64,000 nt of DNA from Leishmania infantum JPCM5 (taxonomy: Eukaryota; Euglenozoa; Kinetoplastea; Trypanosomatida; Trypanosomatidae). How positions within the stretch are numbered: position 1 is the stretch's first letter; the number at the start of each line of letters is the position of its first letter. This document shows, piece by piece, positions 1-10,789 of this stretch. The notes beneath the pieces are model-generated. The model searched no databases, had not been told where the DNA came from, and saw only the letters and a list, made by a program, of their open reading frames with translations. Made by a program: the position numbers and the translations under genes. Location: the NCBI RefSeq assembly GCF_000002875.2, contig NC_009394.2:248001-312000 (forward strand). The letters are read 5' to 3'.

Positions 1-2
1 TC

Positions 3-3000
3 TACGAGCGCAACCCGCCCGTCGTCACGCGCACGCCGGTCACTACGCTCGAGGGCGAACTCTTCACGCTGAACTTCACGGGGTCCACCGAGGGTATCTC
101 GGACCTTTCCTCTGATGATCGCGTGGTGCTGTACTACGGCTCAGCAGTCAACTGTGTCGCCCCGACAACGGATGAGACGGCGCCGTCGGTCACCGCCTCC
201 CCGTCGCGCACGGACATGCTGCCACAGTCGATCGCGTACCAACTGGACATGGGCACGCGCGGCAACTACACCCTCTGCTACAAGGTCTCCGCCTCGAACG
301 TGCCAGGTGGGTACGTGGTGGTTTGGGGCTACGATGTCGTGGTGGTCGCGCCAAACCCGCAGAATATGACGCTGTACCCGGTCCGTGCGCCGAGCGTGCA
401 CCGGCCAAACGAACTGCTGACGCACGTGTTCGCTGGATGGGCGCTTGCGGCGACGACTGAAAAGATGGATTCGGTGAAGCTAATCGAGGCGAGTGCGAGC
501 GGTAGTACCACCGACACGATGTGTCAGAAGAACTCGGCGGCAGCGGCGATCACGTACTACTCCCTCTACGCGAACGGCACGCATGCAGAGCAGGTGTGGC
601 GAGCGTCGCCCGCCGGCATGCATGTTCCGTTCTCGGTGTGCTACAAGCTGTACGGTGGGCAGTATCACGTCATTGGAGACACGCTCACCATCACCGGGAC
701 GGCGAGCCCGAGCGGGGCCACGTCGGCGAAGCTCAGCGGTAGCAGTACAACGATCTCATCTGGCGAGTCCATGTCGTGGACGCTGGTCGGTGCCGACGCG
801 CAGTCCTGCGCCGATAATGAAGCCCTGATCTTCTTCAGCGCCAACGGCTGCCACAACGCGCCCTACTACGTGAATATGTCGGCGATTCTGTCGTCGAGCG
901 CGTCGATCGCGATCACCTTCCCAGCTGGGGCGGTCGTCGTGTCGAACTGTAGCGGTATGACGCAGCTGCGCGTGCCGTGGACGTACCCGTTTGATGCCGG
1001 CTCGGTGAGCGCCGCGGCATCGTCTCGGACGGCTCTCCTTTCCCTGTGCTACTGGAGCACTGGCAACGACGCCGTCTCGGTGCTGTCGAGCGACGCTATC
1101 ACCCTCAGCCAAGGTGTGCCGCCGCCGCTCGACATGACGCTGTCCGTGACGGCCCAGGAGGTATTCAGCTTCGACCTTTCAGTGTCGCCAGCGACAACAG
1201 ACTGGGTCGTGCTGGTGGCAGACCCCTCAAGCTGCGTCGGCGTCAGCGCCCCTGCCGACGACGCGGACTTTACGGACCTGAACTTTAGTGAGACCACGGG
1301 CGTGGCCACCGTCACAGCAGCCGTTCCTGGCGCAGGGATGTACTACGTGTGCTACTCACACCAGGTCGGGGTGTGTGGCGCAAGCACGGGGCGTGAGTGT
1401 GCGCGTGTGGTGGCGCAGGTGGAAGCAAGGGCTGCCAGCCCACAAAGGTGGAGCGGCCAGCCGACGCCGGTGTACGTGTCGAGCTCGTTGGTCATCACGT
1501 TAGACTTTGCCAGTAACGGTGATGCGTCAGCGCAAGGGACAACGGCGTCGGCGTGGCTGGCCGTCATGGCAGCTGAGAAGCTGCCGCACACCATGCGGGA
1601 CGTGTGGGTAGCGTGCGTGCAATCGCAGACGATGAAGTCACTTCGGTACGGCTTGACGTACAGCAGCGCGAGTGGCATGTGGAACACCGATCACATTCTG
1701 GTGCGATCTGGACCGTACGCCCTGTGCTACACCGCGCAGAGCACAGTAGAGGCGGCCCTGCATCTTTTCGGTCCAGTCAGCAACGCTGGCCCAGTGGTGC
1801 TGGCGAGCACCGTGGCCGGCGTCGATCTGCCACCCTCAATGGCAGTAACGAACGTAAACACGGTGGTGCTCACGGGCGGTGGCTTGTCAACGACGGACGT
1901 GGTGATGGCAGTGGCACTCCCCTCCTCGAGCGAGTCAGGATCGGTGTCAGCCGCGACGGAGGTGCCGAGCGACATCTGTACAAACGAAGCCTACAAGCCT
2001 CGCGTGAACTCGACGAACCCGAGCCCGGCGAAGAGCACGGGCATGACATCGATGCTGCGAGAGCTAGTCTTTACGACGACGGGCGACTACGTGCTGTGCT
2101 ACACCGCGACCTACGGCCTCACAACGAGCGACAGCGACGCTAGCAGCGACAGTGAGTCCGTGACGGGGACCCCCGTTCTGATCACCCCGAAAGCCTTCAC
2201 GGTGTCGCCAAGCGTGATCAGCATGACTGTCACGAGTTTAGTCCTCGAGGTGGGTGTTGAGCTGCACATTGTCTTCACCGGCAGCGGGCTGATGGTGTCG
2301 GACATGGCTGCACTGGCGTACGTGGGAAGCATCGAGGGCTCGCCGACGGTGCCGACCGTGTGCCTCGGCACTAGTGTCATCTACGAAAACATGGTGTCCG
2401 TCAACGCAGACGGTACCAACGCCAACTACAAAACGACACCGGTGAAGCAGGGTGTCCACATGGTGTGCTTCCGCAAGTCCTTGTCGACCACCCCCATCCT
2501 CATCCCGACCCGGCTGTACATTGGCGTGCGGACAGCCGTACAAGCTGTCTTCACGGTGCAGCCAGGAGGATGTACAGCCCTGCTGGTATGCACAGTGCAG
2601 CCCACAATCACGCTGCTCAACGCTTCGGGTTTGGCCACGTCGGCGCCGCACAGCTCTGTGAACATGCTGCTGTATCTCAGCGACGGCACCACTCCCGCGC
2701 CAGCCGGCCAACTGTCTGGTGGCACCGTCTACTCGCACGTGAACTTCACCAACTTCACGTTCTGGGCGCTGCGAGTGTCGACCGCAGGAAGCTACGTCAT
2801 GAAGGCGTCTGTGACGCTGCCGGGCGGGGACACGCTGGCGGCGACGTCGAGCGCGCTCAAGGTGGCCGGGGGCGGCGAGCCGGTCGTGGACGTGGCGGAA
2901 GTTTCGTGCCTTCCCGTAGGCATCCTGGACCGCACGGTCGGGTCTACGACGGACACGGTTGACTGCCTAATTACGGCCTTGACGAGTGATGCGCCGAACA

Positions 3001-5498
3001 ACTTTACGGTGTTGGTGAACGCTGGCATGGTGAGTATGGTGACGCGGAACGGCACCACGAGCAGCGGACTCTCGACGTACAACTTTACCGTCACCGCACC
3101 GGCAACGTCATCGTCGGCGACGGGAATCGTGAACTACATGTCGATTTTAGTCACACCCATACCGCCATACGAGACCTTGCCGGTGCAGAACTCTCCCCTG
3201 ACGGTGCGGCTGGCAACGTCGCCGAGTGCGCTGACGGCGATCGGCTGCAGCGCCGGTACATCGCAGCTTCCGCTGTCGAACATGGTGCGCGTCGGTGGGA
3301 CGCTGATGTGCTACGTGCAGGGCATCGCGAAGATTCATGGCCAAGCACGCGAGATTGTGGCGCGTCCGGAGGATCTGAAAGTGAGCAACTACTACAACGG
3401 CGACGTGAGCACGAGCGCGGCGGTGAGCCTCGGCGCCTACCCGTTGGACGTCAACGGCCGCTACAACTTCACGGTGGCACCAACGACTGGCCTGAACATT
3501 TCCGTCGCCGGCACCGTCTTTGCCAAGGATGACGCCGACAGCCCAAGTAGCGGCGCCACGTCGGCCTGGGCGGCAATGGCCAATAGCCCACAGTCGTTTG
3601 TCCTGATCGGCGTGCCAACCGCTGCTGCTTCAAGACTGATGTGTACATCAACGCGGACAGGGTCGATGACGTGGTACACGCCGACTGAACCGTTGCAGTG
3701 CACGGCCACACTGGCGAACGCGCAAGGACCAGTGAACGGCCTGCAGAGCGAGTACAGTGTGCTGCTACCAGACGGAGGCAGCGTGTCTGGCTTTGACGAG
3801 TCGGCGTGGGGTGTGAGTCTTGTCTGGAAACTTGCTGCGCCGCCGCCGCCGCCGTCGTCATCGTCGTCGTTAGTGAGCTCGATGAAGTCGGTGCAGCAGC
3901 AGCAGCAGCAGGCGTATGCGGCGCGTGCTGTGATAGACACCCTCGCTGCTGCAGTGCGGCGGGGCTTTAGTGTGCAGGTTCGCTACACGCCATCCATCAA
4001 GGTCATCGCCACGTATGCAGGTGACTTGGTGTATGTAACGAGTGTTGTCAAGACGGTACCAAGGCTGAAGCAGGGGGCGACGGTGAGTGTAACCTTCGCG
4101 GGCATTGGACTTGTGACGATGCACCGCTACACGCTCGGGGCCATCTCCAACTGCTCCAGCGTGCTGTCTGAGGCCAGCTCGATGGAGGGCGGTGCGGCGG
4201 GTCAGCTCGTCCTCACCTTCGAGGTGCCGAGCTCCGTCTTTATCATCTGCTTCTCCCCGCAAGACGCGCGCACAGCGCTACAGCCGCTGCTGGCGACGCA
4301 GTGGACGCCGGAGTCAGGCGACCCCTCAAGCAGTCGGTGGACGAGGGACGATTTGGTGTTGCTGATCGTTGGCGTCGTTGTCTTGTTCATTCTTGTGGTG
4401 CTGCTGGTGATTCTACTGTGGTGCATCTTCTGCGGCCACGAAGAGGACAGCGAGGACAACATCGTGGATGAGGAGCACCTCATCATGCACCACGCGCCGG
4501 CGAGAATGACCACCATCGCATGCAAGGCCGGTGGTAGCGGACAGAACGTTTACATGCCGCCGCGCGCGAACAACCGGTATGTTCTCCGCATTTCCAATGA
4601 GTCGCTGCCCGCTGCATTGCCGTCACCAGTGCCGCTGCCCATTGTGACCTCCTCCACGTCGCCGCCGCCGCCGCCGCCGCCGCAGCAGCAGCAGCAGCAG
4701 CAACCTTCGCCGCCGGTCGCGCCGCCACAGCAGCAGCACCCGCAACAACATCCGAGCAGTAACACGCAGATCCGCATCAACATACACGACGGTGACGGTG
4801 CAGGCAATGCCTCGCCGCGCGCGCCACGGTCGCAAGCCACCACCCCTGCCGCGGCGACGTCGGTGACCTACGCTGGTGGCAGTGACAGCGCCCCCCCACC
4901 GGCAACCATGCGAAAGCGCCACCACCATCGCTCTCGTCGCAGCAGCAGCGCGAGCAGCGACCACCGGCCGCACCAACAGCATCGGTCGAACTTCAAGTAC
5001 GCTGATGTCGACCGCGCTGCGCCGCGGCCGCGGCCGCCCTCGGACTCGAGCTCCTTCACGGGAACGAGCGCGACAGAAATTCGGCAATCTGTGCCGCCGC
5101 TGCCGCCACCGCCTCTGTCGTCCGTCACAACGCCGAGCACCACTGTGCCAGCGCCGTCAGCAAACTCTGGGTTGGTCGAGAGCCCTCGTCAGGCAGTCAG
5201 CACGCCGACAGCAGACAGTGTGCCGAAGAACTTGCCGCCACTGCCGCCCCCACCGCCGCCGACCATTTCACTGGCGTCGGCGATGGCTGCACAGGCGCCC
5301 TCACCCGGCCCCTACGAGCACCTGCATCACACCACGTCGGGGATGACCGTCCCTGGCACCGTAGATGCGTTCGGCACGGGCCTTGGTAGCTTGGGCCCCT
5401 GCCGCAGTGACAATGGCGCCACAGAGGTGTTGGAGCCTATCATCGTGCCAGGGCATACATCCAAGCCAATGGTGCGTTCCGCATCGTCGCCGCGGTAG
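3..5498 (+). CDS. Large repetitive type I surface protein, 5' end outside the window
   Basis: The frame is open from the first bases of the window without a start, so this is the C-terminal 1831 residues of a longer protein. The ectodomain consists of diverged modules, each ending in a strand of the type Gly-x-Tyr-x-Leu-Cys-Tyr. The Cys codons of seven of these lie at 276, 639, 1047, 1350, 1725, 2097 and 2466, about 101-136 residues apart; looser copies end at 3309 and 4248. There are many Asn-x-Ser/Thr sites and a short poly-Gln stretch near 3892-3910. One hydrophobic membrane segment (about residues 1451-1476, nt 4353-4430) is followed by an acidic patch and a cytoplasmic tail of about 355 residues rich in Pro, Gln and Ser, with several PPLPPPP-type motifs that could bind SH3, WW or profilin-like partners. 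The module spacing suggests a rod of beta-sandwich domains, which is inference. I do not recognise a named family. The function is unknown; a surface adhesin or receptor is plausible. Confidence 0.85.
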   Translation, partial: YERNPPVVTRTPVTTLEGELFTLNFTGSTEGISDLSSDDRVVLYYGSAVNCVAPTTDETAPSVTASPSRTDMLPQSIAYQLDMGTRGNYTLCYKVSASNVPGGYVVVWGYDVVVVAPNPQNMTLYPVRAPSVHRPNELLTHVFAGWALAATTEKMDSVKLIEASASGSTTDTMCQKNSAAAAITYYSLYANGTHAEQVWRASPAGMHVPFSVCYKLYGGQYHVIGDTLTITGTASPSGATSAKLSGSSTTISSGESMSWTLVGADAQSCADNEALIFFSANGCHNAPYYVNMSAILSSSASIAITFPAGAVVVSNCSGMTQLRVPWTYPFDAGSVSAAASSRTALLSLCYWSTGNDAVSVLSSDAITLSQGVPPPLDMTLSVTAQEVFSFDLSVSPATTDWVVLVADPSSCVGVSAPADDADFTDLNFSETTGVATVTAAVPGAGMYYVCYSHQVGVCGASTGRECARVVAQVEARAASPQRWSGQPTPVYVSSSLVITLDFASNGDASAQGTTASAWLAVMAAEKLPHTMRDVWVACVQSQTMKSLRYGLTYSSASGMWNTDHILVRSGPYALCYTAQSTVEAALHLFGPVSNAGPVVLASTVAGVDLPPSMAVTNVNTVVLTGGGLSTTDVVMAVALPSSSESGSVSAATEVPSDICTNEAYKPRVNSTNPSPAKSTGMTSMLRELVFTTTGDYVLCYTATYGLTTSDSDASSDSESVTGTPVLITPKAFTVSPSVISMTVTSLVLEVGVELHIVFTGSGLMVSDMAALAYVGSIEGSPTVPTVCLGTSVIYENMVSVNADGTNANYKTTPVKQGVHMVCFRKSLSTTPILIPTRLYIGVRTAVQAVFTVQPGGCTALLVCTVQPTITLLNASGLATSAPHSSVNMLLYLSDGTTPAPAGQLSGGTVYSHVNFTNFTFWALRVSTAGSYVMKASVTLPGGDTLAATSSALKVAGGGEPVVDVAEVSCLPVGILDRTVGSTTDTVDCLITALTSDAPNNFTVLVNAGMVSMVTRNGTTSSGLSTYNFTVTAPATSSSATGIVNYMSILVTPIPPYETLPVQNSPLTVRLATSPSALTAIGCSAGTSQLPLSNMVRVGGTLMCYVQGIAKIHGQAREIVARPEDLKVSNYYNGDVSTSAAVSLGAYPLDVNGRYNFTVAPTTGLNISVAGTVFAKDDADSPSSGATSAWAAMANSPQSFVLIGVPTAAASRLMCTSTRTGSMTWYTPTEPLQCTATLANAQGPVNGLQSEYSVLLPDGGSVSGFDESAWGVSLVWKLAAPPPPPSSSSSLVSSMKSVQQQQQQAYAARAVIDTLAAAVRRGFSVQVRYTPSIKVIATYAGDLVYVTSVVKTVPRLKQGATVSVTFAGIGLVTMHRYTLGAISNCSSVLSEASSMEGGAAGQLVLTFEVPSSVFIICFSPQDARTALQPLLATQWTPESGDPSSSRWTRDDLVLLIVGVVVLFILVVLLVILLWCIFCGHEEDSEDNIVDEEHLIMHHAPARMTTIACKAGGSGQNVYMPPRANNRYVLRISNESLPAALPSPVPLPIVTSSTSPPPPPPPQQQQQQQPSPPVAPPQQQHPQQHPSSNTQIRINIHDGDGAGNASPRAPRSQATTPAAATSVTYAGGSDSAPPPATMRKRHHHRSRRSSSASSDHRPHQQHRSNFKYADVDRAAPRPRPPSDSSSFTGTSATEIRQSVPPLPPPPLSSVTTPSTTVPAPSANSGLVESPRQAVSTPTADSVPKNLPPLPPPPPPTISLASAMAAQAPSPGPYEHLHHTTSGMTVPGTVDAFGTGLGSLGPCRSDNGATEVLEPIIVPGHTSKPMVRSASSPR
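3840..3912 (+). repeat. CCG, TCG and CAG triplet runs inside the surface-protein gene
   Basis: Consecutive short triplet runs encode Pro, Ser and then Gln residues, in frame with the surface-protein gene. They look like slippage-prone codon repeats between two ectodomain modules. Confidence 0.8.
4660..4745 (+). repeat. CCG then CAG triplet runs in the cytoplasmic tail
   Basis: A run of CCG codons (poly-Pro) is followed directly by a run of CAG codons (poly-Gln) and a second short CAG group, all in frame. The tract is likely to vary in length between strains. Confidence 0.8.
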
Positions 5499-6089
5499 TC
5501 TTGAGGAAAAGGCCGATACAGCACTGATGCTCCCGCGTCGGCCTGCTGATATGGCGTCGAGGGCCCTTCTGTTTTCTGGCTTGCGCGTCGGCGCCAAGCA
5601 TCCGTTGTTATTTGCTGCTCGATCTCCCTCACTCGTACACGCATAGACGCGCATCGTGTCGGCCGCGCCTCCTATGCGTCGGAGGTTCACATAGAGCGTA
5701 TAGAAAGCCGTGAGGTTGGGGAGCCTTCGTGGCTCACTGTGCCACAGGTGAGGCGCGTAGAGAGGGAAGGCGGTGATGCGTGCTTGTGCGTCTGCCCATA
5801 CCACTCCCGGTGTCGTAGGCTCCGTTGCCGCGGCTGCTCACGTCGTCGGTGTCGTCTAGGCAGGGCGGAGAAGAGGTAAGAGAAAGAGGGAGGGATGTGT
5901 ACGCACCGCACGCGGCACACCAGTGTGCACACCTCCTCCTTGCTCGGTGGGTGCGCAGCGGCACGCGCCATCTCTTTTCTTGCGCAGTGGCTCATCCACC
6001 TCCTCGGTGATGGTGATGGTGATGCGGTTTTCATTTCGATGTATCGATGTGCGTCCTCGTCTCCTCCTCTTCGTCTTGGAGAGGAGGTG

Positions 6090-6107
6090 GTGTGTGTGTG
6101 TGTGTGT
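6090..6107. repeat. (TG)n microsatellite
   Basis: A perfect TG dinucleotide run in the intergenic region before GPDH. Confidence 0.9.
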
Positions 6108-6674
6108 ATTCTTTATGGGCGGTGGCCCCTCTGCTTCTGCGTGTTTGCCGTTGTTTCACGAAGTGCCGCGAAGCACAAGGGTAGGGGAGCTGCGCCGAGG
6201 GAAGGACTGGCGGAGGAGCACGCGAGACGAGCCGCGGATCCTCGAAGGCGCCACCGTGTCGCTTTCCGTTTTATTCGTTGCGGTGTGTTGTGTGTTCCCT
6301 TTCATAGACGAATCCTGTGTGGCGCTGATGTTATCTTTTACAATGCTGTTTGCGGTGGTGGGTGGGAAAGTGGTTCGATCCCCACCCCACCCCGCGCAGA
6401 CGGCACGGCACCCCTCCCCCTCCTCTCCCGACCCTCTGGTTAATCTTTAATTCTTCTGTTGCCTTCGCGTGTGTGTATGTGATGTCTCCCTCTCTTTCTC
6501 TGTGTGTGTTTAAGGGGGAGGGGTGTCAGCTCATCTCCGTTCGCCTGATGCCGCATGCCATGTGCCCTCATTGCACATGCGTCATCCAGAGTTTCTTTTC
6601 CTTCCATGTATCTCCTACTTGTGGTGGTGGTGTGCGCCTGAGTTGACGGACGGGTCTCGATTTCCTGTACCTGC

Positions 6675-6694
6675 GTGTGTGTGTGTGTGTGTGT
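6675..6694. repeat. (GT)n microsatellite
   Basis: A perfect GT dinucleotide run in the same intergenic region. Confidence 0.9.
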
Positions 6695-7261
6695 TGGTGT
6701 GTATTCCTTTCCCTCTGCGTGCGCTTGTCGGCACCAACGTAAAGGTGATGTGCGCGCGCGTGTGTTGACCGACGCCGCACGCTCATGCCTCAAAGATGTT
6801 ACCGAAAACAACAGACGCGAAGGAAACAAGCAAACGCGTCCCACCCCCACCCCGGGGAGTGTCATCCGCCATCAACCAAAGACGGGCGGCGCCGGGGGCG
6901 GGTGACGCGTCCCTGGCCACACGCCGTTCGATACGCCTTGCCGCGCGTCTAGTTTGACGAAGGCGCTTCTCCCCACCCCCCCCCATCGCGCCACCCGGCG
7001 CGTGCGTGCAACCACTTCCGTGGGCACCGGCGTTGACGTCGCGGCACTCGTCGCCCACGCCGTCCTCGTCACTTGTATGGACTTTTTGCGTCTGAGCCCT
7101 TAGCAGGCACGTACACACACACACACACATACACGCATACGTCTCTTGCCCTCCCCTTCCTCCCTCTTGTTTCCTTCATCATTTCATTCTTGGCAATGCA
7201 CGCGCACAGATTTTTGCGGTTCTCCATCCTTGTCTGACGCCCCTGCCCTTGAGTGCCATTC

Positions 7262-7304
7262 TTTAGCTTCTCTCTCCTCATTCCCTCCCCTACCCCCTCC
7301 TCAG
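7262..7304 (+). promoter_or_regulatory. Candidate trans-splice acceptor for GPDH
   Basis: An almost pure pyrimidine tract ends in CTCCTCAG, with the AG at 7303-7304, about 163 bases before the GPDH start codon. Spliced-leader addition here is inferred from the usual trypanosomatid rule of a pyrimidine tract followed by the first AG. An earlier AG near 7210 after another pyrimidine tract is an alternative. Confidence 0.45.
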
Positions 7305-7467
7305 GACGACGACGACGACGACGGACCAAGCGGAGAGTCCGATTCCTTCCCAGACGCCTCTGCGCGATCAACGCCGCGCTCTCCCAATTAGTCCTAACAC
7401 ACACACACGCACAAGCCGTGCACTGCCTCACTGCCAACCAACCCAGCCCACTCAGCGTAAAAGGAAA

Positions 7468-8571
7468 ATGATCTCCGCGAAGAGACACATCGACACGAAT
7501 GAGCTGCTGCACCTGAACAAGGCCGTCGTCTTCGGCTCCGGGGCCTTTGGCACGGCGCTGGCGATGGTGCTCTCCAAGAAGTGCCGCGAGGTGTGCGTGT
7601 GGCACATAAAGGAGGAGGAGGCGCGGCTCGTGAATGAGAAGCGCGAGAACGATCTCTACCTCCAGGGAGTACAGCTTGCGTCGAACATCACCTTCACCTC
7701 GGATGTGGAAGAGGCGTACAAGGGTGCTGAGATTATCCTCTTCGTCATCCCGACCCAGTTCCTGCGCGGCTTCTTCCAGAAAAGCGGCAGCAACCTGATC
7801 GCCTACGCGAAGAAGAATCAGGTGCCGGTGCTTGTGTGCACGAAGGGTATTGAGCGCTCGACGCTGAAGTTCCCGGCGCAGATTGTTGGCGAGTTCTTCC
7901 CGGGCAGCCTGCTCTCTGTGCTCGCGGGCCCCAGCTTCGCCATCGAGGTGGCCACCGGCGTCTTCACGTGCGTCAGCGTCGCCTCCGCCGACATCAATGT
8001 GGCTCGCCGCCTGCAGCGCATCATGACAACGAGCGACCGCTCCTTCGTCTGCTGGGCCACCACCGACACCGTCGGCTGCGAGGTGGCCAGCGCTGTGAAG
8101 AACGTGCTGGCCATCGGCTCTGGCGTGGCGAATGGCCTCGGCATGGGTCTCAACGCGCGTGCCGCCCTCATCACGCGCGGCCTGCTCGAGATTCGAGATC
8201 TGACGGCCGCGCTGGGCGGCGATGGCAGCGCCGTCTTCGGCCTCGCCGGCCTCGGTGACCTCCAGCTCACGTGCTCGTCGGAGCTGTCGCGTAACTTCAC
8301 GGTGGGCAAGAAGCTCGGCAAGGGTTTGTCTATCGAGGAAATACAACGCACGAGCAAGGCCGTCGCGGAGGGCGTGGCGACGGCCGAGCCGCTGATGCGC
8401 TTGGCGCAGCAGCTGAAGGTGACGATGCCGCTGTGCCAGCAAATCTACGAGATCGTGTACAAGAAGAAGAGCCCACGCGCCGCCATCGCAGACCTCTTGT
8501 CTTGCGGCCTGCAGGACGAGGGTCTGCCGCCGCTCTTCAAAAAGTCGGCTGCGACCCCCTCCAAGCTGTGA
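7468..8571 (+). CDS. GPDH: Glycerol-3-phosphate dehydrogenase [NAD+], glycosomal
   Basis: This enzyme interconverts dihydroxyacetone phosphate and glycerol 3-phosphate with NADH/NAD+. In trypanosomatids it balances redox inside the glycosome and supplies the first step of ether-lipid synthesis. The 367-residue protein has the Rossmann dinucleotide motif GSGAFG at residues 23-28, the CTKGIE segment, the [10 protein letters not shown] segment holding the conserved catalytic lysine, and the [11 protein letters not shown] segment of the family. It ends in Ser-Lys-Leu, a type 1 peroxisomal/glycosomal targeting signal. The length is normal for Leishmania GPDH and the match I recall to the L. mexicana enzyme is close over the whole length. 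The start is the first ATG after the pyrimidine tract, followed by a short N-terminal extension before the fold. It is the last intact plus-strand gene before the convergent strand switch. Confidence 0.97.
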   Translation: MISAKRHIDTNELLHLNKAVVFGSGAFGTALAMVLSKKCREVCVWHIKEEEARLVNEKRENDLYLQGVQLASNITFTSDVEEAYKGAEIILFVIPTQFLRGFFQKSGSNLIAYAKKNQVPVLVCTKGIERSTLKFPAQIVGEFFPGSLLSVLAGPSFAIEVATGVFTCVSVASADINVARRLQRIMTTSDRSFVCWATTDTVGCEVASAVKNVLAIGSGVANGLGMGLNARAALITRGLLEIRDLTAALGGDGSAVFGLAGLGDLQLTCSSELSRNFTVGKKLGKGLSIEEIQRTSKAVAEGVATAEPLMRLAQQLKVTMPLCQQIYEIVYKKKSPRAAIADLLSCGLQDEGLPPLFKKSAATPSKL

Positions 8572-9323
8572 GGCGGAAGAGGGCACACAAACACGTACAG
8601 GCAAGCAGGCAAACAGGCCCACGCATGCGCACATCGCACGTCAGCTGTGTTCCGCGTGTGCGTTTTCTTCGCGTGCGTTTCTCCTCCTCGTACACGTCGG
8701 CATCTCGAATTTCCACCGTAACCGGTGCCCAGGGCGGCCCTCCCTTCCCTCGTCCCCTCCTTTGTTCTCCGTGCGCGTTCCGCTCACGAACAACCTGCAC
8801 GTGTGTGCTGTTTTGTCCGGGTTCGTTTTCTTCCGTCCGTTTCCCCTCGCCACCTCCCACTCTGCGTGTGCGTTGTCCACCCCCCTCCCTCTCCCTCCCC
8901 ATCCTCTCTGCGCTTCTTGGCCGGTCTGTTGAGGCGTGTATGTGCACAGCACGCGTGTGGCTGCGGGTGCTGTACGCGTGTTCTTTTCTGCGCACATCCT
9001 CCGTCTTGTGACCGCGTGTAGAGGAACAAAGGTAGACTGGAGCCAACCAGAGGGATTCGAGAAGCATCCAGCGCGAGTTGTGCGGCGCACACCGCTGACG
9101 GCTCCCCCTCCCCCCACACACACACGCACTCGCGCACGCGCACGTCAATCACAGCGAGCTAGCCCAATGAGTGAGTCACGGAGAGCGAAGAGAGCGAGAG
9201 AGAGAAGCCGGAGTTGTGTTGTCCATCGGTGTGGTGATGTCCCTTCCCCTTGCTTTCTTTCCTTTTTCCTCTATTGTGCGTGCACCCCTTGATGACGAGG
9301 GGGGGGTGCGCACACGCGCCGCC

Positions 9324-9462
9324 ATGCACGGTATCCCCCAGGGTCCAGTGGGCCCCACTCTGTTTGGGGTGGAAGCCAAGCAGCCCCCTCCCCCTCTCCT
9401 CCTTCATCCCCTGCCAATGCCGAGCCGCCTCTGCTGGCGACGTGGTCACGTGCCTACGGCGT
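9324..9462 (+). mobile_element. Degenerate non-LTR reverse transcriptase fragment (ingi/L1Tc-type remnant, DIRE-like)
   Basis: The frame at 9324 reads HGIPQGPVGPTLFG, which fits the non-LTR reverse-transcriptase block G-V/I-P-Q-G-x-V-x-G-P-x-L-F with one residue missing. About 23 codons downstream, after a frame change, 9427-9456 reads AASAGDVVTC. This is one base from an ADDVVTC active-site block (GGC for Asp at 9436-9438), and the distance matches the usual spacing between these two blocks. No other parts of the element are clear, so the call rests on two short blocks at the right distance. Degenerate ingi-related elements are known in Leishmania genomes. Confidence 0.5.
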
Positions 9463-10789
9463 GGGGAGGTCGAAGCGATGCGCCGCTACCGCTGTGTCGG
9501 CGCACATGTCCCGGACATGGTGGCGGCGCGGCGGCCTGCGACAGCGAGCACACCTCTACGCCGTCCCTCTGACAGGCGAAATGCCGGCGCAATTCGAACG
9601 CATCCCATCCGGCCATCACTGCCTGCTGGCGGGGAGGCGGGCCTGCGACGCGTGGAGGTCGGGTAGAGCCTGAGGCAGGGGCCGTGCTCAGGTAGCTGGG
9701 TCGGCGCACTGCTGTAGCGCGTGTGTGTCTACCGATACCCCGCGCCACGCGATGAGGTCTGTGGCAGGGCTGGTCGGGAGGGGGCCGGTTCAGCGTGGCG
9801 GTCTGACCCCATGCTGTGCACCGCAGAGAATGGACGCACACACGCAGACATGTGGGAATATTATCAAGAAATATTGTTGTACTGGTTACAGGCCCCAACT
9901 CATCTGTGTAGGTGCACGCGTGTCTGAAGTGCTCTAATTTAGAGGGTGAAGAGAAGCTGTAGATGTCGTCCGAGGGGCACGTCTGAGGGGTCTGTGCGCA
10001 CGAGAGCAGCACCACTCGTGCACAAGTGATTCAACGAGATGAGTGGACAACGCGGCGCGCGGAGATGCGCGTGCACATGTGCTGCTCTCTCGCCTGCTTC
10101 ATTCGCAACGTTGTTTCTCCACACCCACACCGTCTCCTCCTCGTGTTACGTCGATGTGCGATGGTGTGTGGTCTGTCTGCATCCTCTCGGAGTGGGTGTG
10201 CCCTTCGCCTCGGTTCCACCCTGAGCGTTTCCAGTGTTTCCCTCGGCGCCCACTGTGAGACCCCCCCCTTCCCCCGCCCAGTGCTCCTCCGCTGTGCCTT
10301 CGCTTTCTGAGTGGCCAAAGTCCGCACTCACTCTTTGGGTCTGCGTGTGCGTGTGTGTGGGGGGGGGGCGTAGGACTGATGGGGACCTCCCACTCGTTTG
10401 GCTCACCACCACTTCCTCTTGTTAGCGTCACCCCTTGGCATCGAGTAGAACGCCGAAACGAGTCACCTCACCCCTTCAACCTCCCTCGTGAATGCCCCCC
10501 TCCCTCCTTCCTCTGCCCGCGTATTCGCCGACCCCCTCCCCTCCACGGCCCCCGAAACGCCACACCGGCATCTTCACCATGGCCCCTCTGCCTTTCGCTT
10601 CGCCACCACGCACGAAATTGGGCGATCCGGGGGGGCGCCAGTGTACGCCGACGCTGGCCGGCGCGGTGCGCCAGGGGGTAGTGGGGGTGGGCGGTGAGGG
10701 CGCGGGGCCCACCGGTCGGCCGCGGGCCGCCCCCCCCCCCCGCCAGAAGCCGGCCGGCGCCGCACAACCCCGCGCCAGCCGCCCCCCCG

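Larger units (their letters stand above)
5499..7467 (+). other. Intergenic region between the surface-protein gene and GPDH
   Basis: No credible gene is seen. The plus strand is rich in T, G and C, with (TG)n runs at 6090-6107 and 6675-6694, an (AC)n run at 7113-7129 and long pyrimidine tracts after 7140. This fits a 3' UTR followed by a trans-splicing region for the next gene on the plus strand. Confidence 0.7.

Noticed and set aside
6360..6395. B-box-like GGTTCGATCC that could indicate a tRNA
   Set aside because: No A box or acceptor-stem pairing is found at the right distance.
7069..8634. A 521-codon open frame opposite GPDH
   Set aside because: It is the antisense shadow of a certain gene with strong codon bias; the translation is Arg/Ala/His-rich without features.
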